Shown here in pieces: positions 24,102-36,000 of a DNA stretch of 64,000 bases. Under the pieces are notes generated by a model. It did no database searches. It had not been told where the DNA came from and saw nothing but the letters and a program-made list of their open reading frames with translations. The stretch spans positions 15,259,501 through 15,323,500 of the forward strand of contig NC_085127.1 of the NCBI RefSeq assembly GCF_030269925.1. Direction: 5' to 3'. The stretch's first letter is position 1, and each line of letters begins with the position of its first letter. The DNA is from Bombyx mori. Lineage: Eukaryota; Arthropoda; Insecta; Lepidoptera; Bombycidae. A program made the position numbers and the translations under genes.

Positions 24102-25510
24102 AGCTTTTGAACATCCCACACGTATTTGTTAAATCAAATCAAATCAAAAAAATATTCTACATAAATGAAAGTACATACTTGTTGAACGACAAAAAGAAGT
24201 ACCGCGTGTACAACGTGCTTTAACGGATGCTTTCGGTTACTTGTTTACATTGCATTTGTTAAATAATGATATATAATAATATGCATTTGATAATGTCAAA
24301 AATAAATCTAGTAGCGGATACAGTGGCACTACCTTAAATTATGAGTTTCTGTTTAAAATATTTCTAAATCGATCTGTGAATGCGGTCGGTGGGGCTGCAC
24401 CCGCCCGCGGCTCCTTTTTGCGATTTATTACTTTATATTCTTTTCGTTAATTGCATCTACGGGCGTTTAATGCCATAGCCTCAGTTCAGATCCTGATTTA
24501 GAGGGTTCCCTCCCGCAGTCAACCCCACCCACCCCTCTTCCTCTTTGCTCAACGCTTGCAGCGCGAGGTTTTCATAAAAATATTTTAAATTACTGTCGAC
24601 GGTGCTAAATAGATTATCTAGGGAAGTGAACGATGCTAGTGTTAACGAAGTGAGCATTTTAATTTTTGTAATAAGATTAACTTGCGAACTGCCCATTAAT
24701 ATGTTAGTAAGATGTAGTACCTAGTGTAGCGAGGCCACAAACCTCTACAAAACTCAGATCGAACAATTCGTACAATAAAATAGTATTAGATCCCCTTGTT
24801 CTCTCGAAACGCATTGAATGTTATGTGGCTGGCTCACTACACAACCATATCTCGTTACTGTCAGCTCAGTGGGACAGCCCGCGCCGCCATGAGATGCGAT
24901 CCGCACTCAATCCTGTTACAGACGACGCGACACTTACACAGTAACACTTGCACTTTGATCTCAGTCTCGACTTGCTTTCGTCCGCCCTCACCTGCCCCTC
25001 TCCTGCCCCTCGCTTGCCCCTGCGAGCTCCTACACGGCACTGCTGGAGTGTTCAGAGCAATCACTGATACACGTAAATGTTTTCCTTTGATGTACCGCTT
25101 CGCTTCTGAATACAGAGCAGCGATGCGACCCTGAGAATTGCATAAAGAACTCATTGACGCCGAACAGTGCTTTGATATTGAACTTGAACCTTTGAACTTG
25201 GTAAAAGCCTCACGGAGTCGGTACAGGACTCTGCAAGTGGGGGTCGTGATAATAATATATGTATATGCAAGCCTTCGCTATGTATACTTCATATATGAAA
25301 AATCTGTATATTTATCAAATTATATTCACACATTGTTACGGAAAAGCTCAAAGAAAGCTCCCACTGCGTAAAATCTGCTCACACACATTTATCATGTCAA
25401 ACATGTAGGTAAAAGTTTATACCTATGAATCTAGGTCAAGCTTAATTATTTAAGCATTACCTAAATTCATTTTCAATAAATGACGTTGAATCATTGATTG
25501 CATCTCTTAC
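24102..25510. other. no gene recognised
   Basis: No exon or recognisable repeat beyond a short run of AAATC. The 24,796-25,154 frames on both strands are mutually antisense and lack domains. Confidence 0.4.
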
Positions 25511-25842
25511 AGGTATAGGTATAGGTATAGGTATAGGTATAGGTATAGGTATAGGTATAGGTATAGGTATAGGTATAGGTATAGGTATAGGTATAGGTAT
25601 AGGTATAGGTATAGGTATAGGTATAGGTATAGGTATAGGTATAGGTATAGGTATAGGGTATAGGTATAGGTATAGGTATAGGTATAGGTATAGGTATAGG
25701 TATAGGTATAGGTATAGGTATAGGTATAGGTATAGGTATAGGTATAGGTATAGGTATAGGTATAGGTATAGGTATAGGTATAGGTATAGGTATAGGTATA
25801 GGTATAGGTATAGGTATAGGTATAGGTATAGGTATAGGTATA
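25511..25842. repeat. GGTATA hexanucleotide array
   Basis: About 55 tandem copies of a GGTATA hexamer, nearly perfect over 332 bp. One extra G near 25,657-25,659 shifts the phase. The repeat length is a multiple of three, so long Gly-Ile or Tyr-Arg frames appear on both strands. They are artefacts. Confidence 0.97.
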
Positions 25843-26004
25843 CGACTACAAAACATAGAAATGAGTCGTTCAGATAGTCGATAACCCCATTCTCAGGGGA
25901 CTTCGGTTCTCTCTGTATATTGTACTGTATGTTCTAAGTGGAGTGATCTAAATGGATGATCTCTTTATCTCGTTTTTACCATCGCGCCGGAGCAGAGTTC
26001 ACCC

Positions 26005-26285
26005 ATGCTACCTGGAACCGCTACGTTCATCGACAGTGCACTTTCAGAGATCTTTTTTCCACATGCCAAATGGCTCTGGAAAGAGCTCCCTTCCACGTCG
26101 TTTCCAGAGCGCTATCATGTGTCTTTAACGAGGCGAACTGCCCAGCACTGCGCGACGGCGCTGCGGGGCTGTACGTGCGGCAACGTGTCGTAGCATGCGT
26201 TCCTTGCATGTGGCTTGCAGTGTTGTCTATGCATCTATTTCCAAATCCAGCTCTTCTGCGTAAGCCTCACAACTTTTTATTTTAA
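26005..26285 (+). pseudogene. degenerate LINE reverse-transcriptase C-terminus
   Basis: A translated stretch from about 26,008 resembles the conserved region downstream of the RT domain in jockey/CR1-like LINEs. That region has an F-P...LWN-LP...FP-RY pattern; here FFPHAKWLWKELPSTSFPERY is seen. The match continues in other frames after shifts. It is short, frameshifted and without poly-A. The assignment rests on motif memory only. Confidence 0.45.
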
Positions 26286-27350
26286 GCCGAGATTAGACAG
26301 AGACTTGGCTGAATCTCTGTTAAAAGCGTACGTAAAGGGTAATAAACAGCAGTAAACGGGGACCCCGTAGCCTTCGTTTGTGAATCAAGCACGGGTGAGA
26401 ACACCAGCTTTGGTTTTAAAAACTGTCAAATCTGAAAAGAAATGTACTCTTTGATTGTTACACTGACGATACATCTGCCATGATGGAGTTTCACCACTAT
26501 CTCAAAAGCAATACTACCATACGATACTTTAGAAATATAAAATTTAACTGAACTACACTACATTGTCACAAGTACGCTACAGTATGATATTATAAAGTAG
26601 ATTGTGACATAAGCAAACGTGAAATATATAAAGAGTGCGTTAAATAAACGATGTCTCATCTCTGCTCATCGCGGAGGAGAGTAATGCGCGACTGAACTCG
26701 ATATAAAGACGCTAGAAGTGATGGCGCTCCCACTCTACACAGAGACTGTCTAACTAGAATATTTCTTCCTCTTAAATTGATTTATATGACCCACAATTAA
26801 GTCCTAACTTCGCCATCATATACCGGCTCATATAGTGAAGTCACATCAGTTTTGATTGTGAAAATTATCATTTATGGTGAATTTATAAACACTTTTTTTT
26901 ACGTAATAAAGAGTAGTATAAAAAACAACGTGCATAATAATAAATAATGTAGCAACTCGCTTTGAAAAGAACTCATTTAGTAGATAGCTGTGTGCTGAGA
27001 TCACTGATGCTAAATAGGACTTACGCTTTTTCATTTTAAGATAATGGAACAAGATAAAATCGAGGCGTACTTCCAGTAGATGTTTGTATATGGATGTAGA
27101 GAGCGGGATCATTACAAGTCGCTTTGTTACCACGGGAGACGACACCTGCCCTCTATTGGAGGAGCCACTCGCTCTGTTTGTTATCAGATCCACTGTCGGC
27201 ACTCTGTCTGCCGTCAACGAGGACACGCTGCTCGCTCAAGCACCACAATCACGATCAATTTATTTCAAAATCATTTAAATAGAATAAAAAATAAAAAATA
27301 ATCATAGAGACTGCCAATATTATTATTTTTCTACCTAACCCCTGGTAGTC
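26286..27350. other. no gene recognised
   Basis: AT-rich, no supported feature. Some frames on both strands at 26,846-27,300 lack domains. Confidence 0.4.
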
Positions 27351-27351
27351 T

Positions 27352-27408
27352 AATCTCGTCTGAGCGTAGCTAGAATGGGGACTATTCTAGCTACGCTCGG
27401 ACGAGATT
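27352..27408. repeat. 25-bp-arm hairpin
   Basis: Arms 27,352-27,376 and 27,384-27,408 are reverse complements with one mismatch, separated by a 7-base loop. The arm core is CTAGCTACGCTC. A similar arm-like motif occurs alone at about 10,564-10,585. It could be two terminal inverted repeats of a MITE brought together by internal deletion. Confidence 0.75.
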
Positions 27409-28890
27409 GACTTGTTATCTAACTCTCTGCAACATAAAGCACAGCTCTTCTATAATCTCTCGAAAACGAATGTCAAATTCGGCAACGGTTAAGAAACGAC
27501 GAGACGAAGACGAATCAATCAAGTGTACAACATTCACTAAACTCAAACTCTAACGAAACAAACTAACAACATTGTTATCACAAGGGTAAAACGGAACAAC
27601 GGCGCTAAGGCCAAACTCCTTCGTATAGCCAGCGCCAGCCCCACCCCTCGCTCGAGAACTGAGCGAGGCTCTAGCCAGCAACGTGAACATGGCGGATGGA
27701 ACGACTTCATTAACTAACGCCAACAACAATAGAAATATTTTGATTACCCAACAGTATATCTGAAGAATTCAAGTAATAAATTTTCAAGGGGAGTAATTCA
27801 TTATTAATGGCATCAAAGCAAGAGGGAGGAGAGAGGTAAGATGTAGTGCGGAGGCGTGGAAGGCAGGGAGGGAGGTAATGAATACTAGGCATTTGTTACA
27901 GCCGCAAAATCTAGGCCTTCGCAGCACCTAGAGATTCGTAATCCTTGTTTTGTCTGTATGTTTCTGCGCGAGGGACGCGCCCCGCTTCCTCTCGCCCTCA
28001 CCGCTCGCGTGCGGAGACAGTTTGTTAATGTTCAACCAAAAGAATAATGTCTGTCATTATCTTTTCTCGCGCCGTTTCTTTCGGCTCGAAAATACTTGTG
28101 TTGCCCTTAATCGGCCGCGCCTCGGGTGCCTTTTATTTGGCTGAGTGGTCGAGTACAATGGTGTTGTGGAAGGAAGAGGGGTTGCACAGTATGAACGGAG
28201 AGGGGGTTGCACTGAGCGGATGACATTTGGCCAGCGACCCGGTGCCTCCCCCCCCAACTATACTTTCACGTTTAATAACTTCCAGATGCTGGGTCACAGA
28301 TGGGCCGCCGTCTCGAAAGATGAGCTCAATCTTATCATTATTCCTGCAGCTCATTGTAGTTTTATTGTGATACATTTGATTGATCGTTGGAGTGTCGTGC
28401 GACGCGGTCATGTCGCGCGCGGCCGCCGCGCCACGCGTGCGCTATACGTTTCGTTAATGTTTCTATTGTAGTTCTACTCCACGCAGTTTCTCTAATGTCG
28501 GAGCTAGTGGGATTGACACCTATATCACTGTTTTCTATTAAGAGCCACGCTACCCGACGACCCGGTCTATAATACGCATTGACTGGCTCCGTTGCGTTAG
28601 TTGTAGAGCAGCTGGGCTGTCGCCGGTGGATCAAGATGACGCAACCAGCCATTAAATATTTACATAATATGCCGAGATGCAAACTATCCGAGAACGAGCT
28701 TGATGTTCCGGAACATCTAAAGGCCGGAGACAAGTGGTGCTGCCCTCTGACCTCGTATACTGTTGACATATCGCTAATGGTTCTCACGCTCCTGTTTATT
28801 TCCAACGGGAACACGGTAAAGGGAAGAGCTTCCACTGAACGAGCATGTTTGGTCCCGCCTTGTGTAGACCGGCAGCCCAAATATTGTATT
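27409..28890. other. no gene recognised
   Basis: Mixed composition, with several overlapping frames on both strands at 27,950-28,960. I examined these for exon-like conservation and splice sites and found no recognisable domain. Confidence 0.4.
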
Positions 28891-29012
28891 AAGCGGTAGG
28901 CAGCGGCTTGACTCTGCCCCTGGCATTGTCGACGTCCATGGGCGACGGTAATCACTCACCATCAGGTGTGCCATGTGCTCGTTTGCCTACACGGGCAATA
29001 AAAAATAAAAAA
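28891..29012 (+). repeat. retroelement 3'-tail, plus
   Basis: Begins at AAGCGGTAGGCAGCGGC. It contains CATGGGCGACGGTAATCACTC, CACCATCAGGTG and GCCTACACGGGCAATAAAA, and ends in A-rich sequence. It matches minus-strand copies near 5,486, 9,341 and 60,533. Probably the 3' end of a LINE, or a SINE that shares its tail. Confidence 0.7.
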
Positions 29013-29359
29013 GTTGAGGTTCCCAACTCATCTCTCAAGTCATACACCAGAGGACTTATGAAATCAACCGATGCTTCTGGACGCGCACGCTAATTTGCTG
29101 TCAGCTGTCAATCAGAATAGAGTACTGTCAGTGGAGTCTAATAATAACTGACTTTGTACAAGATGTCACTTAATCAAAAGATTAAAGCGAATTAAAATGA
29201 ATTTAGATTGTGACTCCTTTTGCTCGCAACACGAGAGACAGTGTAGTCTTAAAGTCTGGCACCTAGACGGAAACTGAGAAGATCTGCAGCCCGGAGCAGC
29301 TTAATTACCTTGCACTGCGCGTTCTTGTGAGATGTATTCAACTCGCTGATAGGTTTGAA

Positions 29360-29683
29360 GTCCGGTGAGGCAACTATGGCAATGTTCAAATCCGCTAAGC
29401 AGGTAATTTTTTATTTAATGAAATACATGTTCACTCGTTTTCATGAATGACTTCCACGTAACATGTACCAACTCATGTAAAAACTCAAATCATGTAACAA
29501 CAATCAAACCCATAAAAGATATAGTTTGCATATTCATTGCGATATATGCATTGTATTATTTGTGATATAGACCTCAAGTCTCAAGATGGGCGGCGACATC
29601 ACGTTGTGATATCTATGAGTGGTATTAGCGTTTCACCAGATGGGCCGTGGGCTTGTTCACCTGTGTGCTATAATAAAGACAAA
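29360..29683 (+). repeat. strongly diverged Bm1-type SINE
   Basis: Order and spacing match the SINE head remnant, the TGAAATAC and TTGACTTCCACG-like segment, AATCAAACCCATAAAA, and the CTCAAGATGGGCGGCGACAT to CCAGATGGGCCGTGGGC tail. Each is heavily mutated. Confidence 0.55.
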
Positions 29684-30187
29684 TAGCCAGCTACTGCTAC
29701 AGCACACACTATGTACTGGATCACGCGAAGATCACTTGTATCATGAATACCTATTTGAAAATAAAGGAAGCGGCGCACGCAACTTGATGTGGGCCTTATA
29801 AAGTTAATTTACAATTGATATAAAACATATCGAAATGACTGGTTAAATGTCACATTTTGCTCGAAAACTCAAATGAATTCAAAGAAAACACTTCATTTAA
29901 TTAATTTAGACCCGAATCCTGTGTACCTTCATTTCCATTACACACCTCCCCTCCCCCTGCTGTCCCTCCTCGTCCTCCTCTATCCGCACTCAATCAGATA
30001 AAGCGGCATTCAACACTAACTCGTTTCCTTCCGTCGAGAAGCATAATTTATTAATGTTCCCTTTTGAATTTAAAACGTAATATGTAATTGTGATTCCAGG
30101 ACGACATTCTGTTTCTCAAATATTTGTATTACATGAGCTCATTATGACTTCTACATTTTTACATAGTATATAAAATGAATAAATTTT
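29684..30187. other. no gene recognised
   Basis: AT-rich apart from a C-rich patch near 29,946-29,975. Nothing supported. Confidence 0.4.
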
Positions 30188-30447
30188 TACTGGTGATAGG
30201 ACCTCTTGTAAGTCCGCACGGGTAGGTACCACCATCCTGCCTTTTTCTGCCGTGAAGCAGTAATGCATTTCGGTTTGAAGGGTGCCGCTACCGTTGTAAC
30301 TATACTGATACCTTAGAACTCATATCTCAAGGTGGGTGGCGACATTTACGTTGTAGATGTCTATGGGCTCCAGTAACCACTTAACACTAGGTGGGCTGTG
30401 AGCTCATTCACCCATTACAGCAATAAATAAAAAAATTAAAAAAATTC
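30188..30447 (+). repeat. Bm1-type SINE, 3' part, plus
   Basis: From ACTGGTGATAGGACCTC to AGCAATAAATAAAAAA. It is 5'-truncated, as is usual for LINE-mobilised elements. Confidence 0.88.
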
Positions 30448-30533
30448 AATAAATGTTGTTTTATTACCACATTTTTAATTTATAATTATATTTAAACCTT
30501 CTTGAAAAGATAACAACTGATTTGCGTGATTTT

Positions 30534-30972
30534 GTTTTATTGCTTAAACGGATGGACGACCTCATGGCCCACTTCCTGTTAAGTGGTTACCGGAGCCCAT
30601 AGACATCTACAACGTAAATACCGCCATCCACCTTGAAAGACGAGTTCTAAGGTTTCAATTTTGACAGTACAACGGCTGCCCCGTCTGCCCCGTCCTAATA
30701 CTGAAACGCATTACTGCTTTATGGAAGAAATAGGCAGGGTGATGGTACCTACCTGCGTGGATCCACAAGAGGTCCTACCACCAGTAATTACTCAAATTAT
30801 AATGTTGTCGATTTCATTTTTATGACACATTATTATTTCTTCACCGTGCAAGTAAATCGTGAATGTTTTTAAGCACATATTTGATTAAAATGATCGGTAC
30901 CCGCCTGCGGGATTCGAACACCGGTGCATCGCTCGACACGTATGCACCGGACGTCTTTAGGCCACGACTCCG
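30534..30972 (-). repeat. Bm1-type SINE, near full length, minus
   Basis: Starts with the reversed tail (TTTTATTGCTTAAACGG) and runs to the tRNA-like head, with a reversed B box (GGGATTCGAACACC) and a partly deleted A box. It lies 87 bp from a plus-strand copy, so the two form an inverted SINE pair. Confidence 0.9.
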
Positions 30973-32375
30973 CGGCTTAATGAAAACGACTAAACTGAAC
31001 CGCGCCCACGAGGTGGCTTCGGCTTTGATACAATATTATTCTATACTGCTTGTCCAATCAAATATTAAAGTAATAGAACCACAACCAAAACAACAATGCA
31101 CCCATTTTCAATTAATTATTTAATATAAAATATTTGTTGAACTATGTATCAGCAACGGTGGATAACCATCATCCTGTGGGCCGTAAGCTTTTGAAGGACA
31201 CGAGCGGCTTTAGTATTGGCTCTCTTTGTGTACAAGTACTATAAGGATACCAGTTGTATTTCAGCTGCTTCAAAACTACATTTCATCACAAGTCGAGTAA
31301 TTTACCGGTGAAGCTCTCTACATTGCGGAGTCATCTAAGTCAATCTAAGAGAACGGACACCCCTTACTCTTGACATCGCTACAATGTAACTCTTCCAAAT
31401 CTGTTTTATTTAACAAGTTCGTGTATAAACGTTGTGAAGAAATCTAACGTGAAGCTCCGCTCTACTGAGCAAGCAGCCTCTACACCGAACACAATGAGCA
31501 TTCCATCATTGTGCATCAACTGCGGCACTGTGTGGTCGACGTGGGAGCGGAGCGCTCGCGATGACCGGCTGCTCTTTAGCGGAAACGCTAAATAATAATT
31601 TATTGTGGCTTTATCAAGTGGTCGTAGCAATACGTGTCGCTTTGTGTGTTGCTCGATAAGTGAAGGCGCATCACTTATTGATTAATGATTGAAGAGTTCC
31701 GCGGCCCGCGCCCTCAGCCCGATATCGAACTACAACTGCCTTTGTACAACAGGATCCATATTTATACAAATTGTTTCCTGCTAGATCTTTATCTAATTCC
31801 AATATGAGCGCTTTTAATGCTCTGTGGAGCTTAAAAAAAAGCGGCCAGTACATTGTTGTTGTACCGCGACAACAGATCTGGTTTGATGGTGCACTCCTAG
31901 ACCGCGGCCGCGACCCCTTATCCCAGGGAGGGGGGAGGGTGGACGGCGTAGGGCGGTTGTATTCACGTTGAGCTATCTGCGAGCTATCTACGAGCTATGA
32001 TAGCAGTTTACTGTTGATAGCAGGCGAACCGTGAGCTCACCTGACACTACGTCTGTGACCTTATACAAATGTAATTATATAATATATATAATACTATAAC
32101 AGCTTTCTTGATGTATTCATGTCATGTTGACAGAGTGAATTGTGTCTTCAGAATAATATTTTGCAGTGACAGAATCCAGTGATTGGGGATTAAATATGAA
32201 GGGAAGTAACCAAATTAAACATATTCTTTTCACGAGATGCACCAGTAATACTGAAATAATTTCTCAGTGTAGGGTATACGACAAAGGAAGATCTTCCACC
32301 GAGCAGGTGATGTTGCTCGGTAGATCGACGCGACGATCCGATAGTTACTGTTGTACGGAATTTGTTTATTATTAT
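30973..32375. other. no gene recognised
   Basis: No supported exon. A palindromic AGTTGTAGTTC-like patch and several chance frames only. The TSD of the gypsy element starts at 32,376. Confidence 0.4.
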
Positions 32376-32514
32376 ATATATCGGCGCGATGGATGATTCA
32401 CGCATTTAAAAGAATCTCTTTTAGTTACATAAGTCAAATAATCAATCAAGAAAACATCTTTTAACTGTTTAGAATCAATTGTGATGTAATGACACTCATT
32501 GTAATGTAAAACAA

Positions 32515-32600
32515 CACGTGATTTATAATCACCACGTGTTATTTCATTATTTAACCTAAAAACTCAAACACGTGTTGATTTGCAAAAATCACTATAAATA
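32515..32600 (+). promoter_or_regulatory. LTR promoter with three E-boxes and TATA box
   Basis: Three perfect CACGTG motifs at 32,515-32,520, 32,533-32,538 and 32,569-32,574 lie just upstream of a TATAAATA box (about 32,592-32,599). Transcription would be expected to start about 30 bp further on. CACGTG is the core site of bHLH factors. Function here is inferred from arrangement only. Confidence 0.65.
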
Positions 32601-32739
32601 CCGGCCGCTCTGCCGACGACGATTCATTCGTGTTCGAGCCGTAGGACAGTACGGATCTCTCCGGAAAGTTGTTACGCTTGTAGCGAAATATAAACAGTGT
32701 TCGTAAAGTTCTCGTGAAGTTTTCGTTCAGAAGCCCGAC

Positions 32740-33069
32740 ATGAGTCATCATCATGAAAGTAATAACTGTGACGTCAGCAATGCTGACGTCACACTTTTTA
32801 AAAACAATACGGAGGTTAATGTTCCGTCATCAGAAGTGGGATCACATGCTGCCTCCGCTCAGCAACAACCTGAAGCTACATCACAAATAGAACCACACCA
32901 TGGATTAAATACTACAGGCAATGCTGGGAGTTCCTTGGAACAGGAACAGGAACAGCCACAATCAGCATTGCTTAACGCACCGATGAGCAGCGTACCGCCA
33001 ATTCATCATGCAGATGATGCATGTGATGCAGCAAATGTCGGAACGCTTAAGTACACCAGCAGAAACTAA
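32740..33069 (+). CDS. gypsy 1 short N-terminal gag-like frame
   Basis: A 109-residue frame that starts inside the 5' LTR (first 91 bp in the LTR) and extends into the internal region. It is rich in Gln, His and Ser, with no recognised domain. It overlaps the large frame by 62 bp (33,008-33,069) in a different phase. It may be the true start of gag joined by a frameshift (programmed or mutational), or a separate leader peptide. The same ATG in the 3' LTR (37,856) reads out into flanking host DNA and stops soon after. Confidence 0.5.
   Translation: MSHHHESNNCDVSNADVTLFKNNTEVNVPSSEVGSHAASAQQQPEATSQIEPHHGLNTTGNAGSSLEQEQEQPQSALLNAPMSSVPPIHHADDACDAANVGTLKYTSRN
32767..32793. promoter_or_regulatory. 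palindrome with two TGACGTCA sites
   Basis: 13-bp arms are perfectly inverted around a single A (32,780). Each arm holds TGACGTCA, the CRE consensus bound by CREB/ATF-type bZIP factors. The same copy is present in the 3' LTR at about 37,883-37,909. It overlaps the short gag-like frame, so it could also just be coding sequence. Confidence 0.6.
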
Positions 33070-36000
33070 GATACGTATAAATGATATTTACCTACCATCA
33101 TTTGACCCCGATACTAGTGTGGGAGTACGTGAGTGGTGTCAACATATCGACAAAGCCATTGAGACTTATCGACTCAACGACTTTGACATACGCATGAAAG
33201 TTGGCAGCCTCCTAAAGGGAAGAGCGAAGATGTGGGTTGACGATTGGATGGTCACTGCAGCTTCGTGGGCTGAGCTGCGCAACAATCTTATCACGACATT
33301 CGAGCCAGAAAATCGCTATTCTCGAGACATAGCTCGATTTAGAGAACATATGTACGACTCTTCAAAGGACATCTCGGAGTTCTTGTCACGAGCTTGGGTC
33401 TTGTGGAGGAGGATCACCAAAGACAAACTACCTAATGAAGATGCAGTTGAAGCAGTTATTGGTTGCGTGAATGACGAGAAACTTAGGATCGAGCTACTGA
33501 ACACAAGAGCCACAACAGTACCAGAATTGATATCTGTTGCATCATCAGTAAGAGCCATGAAGCGTTTTCACCAGGGCTCAAATAAGCTGAGTACAAATAA
33601 GCGTCCCCGTTTTTTGAATTCTACTTCATCAAATTCATCTTGCCATATCTGTAAAAGAACTAATCACACCACCAACGAATGCTACTACAAAATGGTTACC
33701 GAATCAAAGCCCGAACAAAGAAACAAAACAAAAACTGAGACAACGAAGGAAGTAACCTCCTACCAGAACGATAAAACAACAATCTGTTCATTCTGCAAAA
33801 TACCAGGACACAGTTTTGAAACATGCTTCAAACGTGAACGAGCATTGACATCAAACGTAAATTACGTTGCTGGATCAAAACTAGCTCCGATTCAGGTGAA
33901 GTTTGGATCAAAGAGTTTTCAGGCAATCTTTGATAGTGGCGCAGAATGCTCACTTATGCGGGAATCCGTAGCAGCTCAAATACCCGGAAAAAGACTACAA
34001 ACGGCAGATTACTTGAAAGGAATTGGACAATTTCCTGTACTATCAATAGCTACACTCGTAACGGTAGGTGTCATCGATAACATCAACGTTGAATTACAGT
34101 TTCACATAGTGGCAGATTACGAGATGACTACAGATATTTTAGTGGGTATGAACTTGATAAACAATACGAACCTAACTATGACGATCACTTCGGGCGGGAC
34201 GAGGCTAGCACGTCAGCCACATGTTAATCAAGTTCAGTGTATAAATCCAATTTTCGATAAACTGGATTGTGATCTCACAAATGAAGAAGATATCGCAAAA
34301 TTACGCACCCTTCTAAACAAATATCAGCACCTGTTTATCAGAGGGTATCCAACAACTCGTGTCAAGACAGGTGAACTGGAAATCCGCCTGAAGAATCCAA
34401 ACAAATATGTAGAACGAAGACCTTACAGGCTCAGTCCAATCGAACGAGAAAGGGTGCGAGCCATTGTGAAAGAGTTGATGGAGCATGGCATTGTACGCGA
34501 AAGCAAGTCTCCATACTCCAGTCCCATCATCTTGGTGAAGAAGAAGAATGGTGACGATCGCATGTGCGTGGATTTCAGAGAACTTAACTCTAATACCTTA
34601 CGGGACCATTACCCGCTGCCACTAATTTCAGACCAAATTGACCAATTGGCCAAGGGGCAATTCTTTACAACCTTTGACATGGCCGCAGGGTTTCACCAAA
34701 TACCTATTGCAGAATCATCAATTGAAAAGACAGCCTTTGTCACACCGGATGGACTGTATGAATATACGACTATGCCATTTGGATTGAGTAATGCATGTTC
34801 AGTCTATCAACGATGCATCAACAGAGCTCTGAGCTCGTTAATAGGGAATGCAGCTCAAGTCTACGTCGATGACGTATTAAGCAGATGTGAAAATATCGCA
34901 GAAGGGCTGTCAAACATAGAACGTATTCTAATAGCACTACAAGATGCGGGTTTTTCCATTAATGCAGATAAATGCAGTTTTTTTAAGCGTTCAATCGAAT
35001 ATTTGGGTAACGTAGTATCTAATGGACAAGTCTGGCCAAGCCCACGGAAAATAGATGCTCTGGTAAAATCGCCGGTACCAACAACACCCAGACAAGTAAG
35101 ACAATTTTGTGGATTGGCTGGCTACTTTAGAAAATTTATAGCAGACTTCTCACGCATAATGATACCACTATACGAGTTGACCAAATCAGGGGCTAAATGG
35201 GAGTGGGACGAGCGCCATGAGAAAGCAAGAGAGAATGTCATTCAGTGCTTAACATCAACTCCAGTACTTACACTATTCCAGGAGGAAGCACCTATTCAAT
35301 TGTACACAGATGCAAGTAGTTTGGGATTCGGAGCAGTACTGGTACAAGTAATTGCGGGACGACAACATGCAGTTGCCTTTATGAGCATGAGAACTACTGA
35401 AACAGAAAGTCGCTATCACTCTTATGAATTAGAGACCTTGGCAGTAGTCCGAGCGATAAAACACTTTCGGCAGTATCTTTATGGACGTAAGTTTACAGTT
35501 ATCACAGACTGTAATGCACTAAAAGCATCCAAACACAAAAAGGACTTACTCCCTAGAATCCACCGTTGGTGGGCATTTTTACAAAATTATAATTTTGAGG
35601 TTGAATACCGCAAGGGTCAACAGCTTCAACACGCAGACTACTTCAGTAGGAACCCAGTCGAACTCACAGTGAATATAATGACCAGAGATCTAGACTGGCT
35701 GAAAATTGAACAGCGACGTGATGAAACACTACGAGCTATAATGGATGGTATGAATAATAACAATCCAAGTAACGGCTATATGCTAGAAAACAATGTCCTC
35801 AAGCATATCGTACAAGATCCAACCTTCGGACACCGATACTGCACAGTGGTGCCCAGGTCCTTTCAGTGGAGTTTAATAAACTCCTTCCACACCGCACTGA
35901 AGCACCCTGGCTGGGAAAAGACGTTGCAGAAAATTAAGGACAGCCACTGGTTTGACAACATGAGCACGAAGGTACGAAAATTTGTTGATAATTGCGTGGT

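Larger units (their letters stand above)
32381..32830 (+). repeat. gypsy 1 5' LTR
   Basis: 450 bp, identical by eye to 37,497-37,946. It contains a TATAAATA box (about 32,592), three CACGTG E-boxes (32,515; 32,533; 32,569), and an ATG (32,740) whose frame runs out of the LTR into the internal region. Confidence 0.9.

Noticed and set aside
25511..25842. Telomeric or subtelomeric repeat
   Set aside because: The unit is GGTATA, not TTAGG, and no telomere-specific LINE is next to it.
25491..25877. Long Gly-Ile, Tyr-Arg, Pro-Ile and Tyr-Thr frames on both strands
   Set aside because: They are translations of the GGTATA hexamer array, whose length keeps frames open.
28579..28899. 106-residue frame as a gene or dpr first exon
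   Set aside because: No recognisable domain. The possible donor after AACACG is in phase 0, while the dpr exon needs phase 1. It ends next to a retroelement tail.
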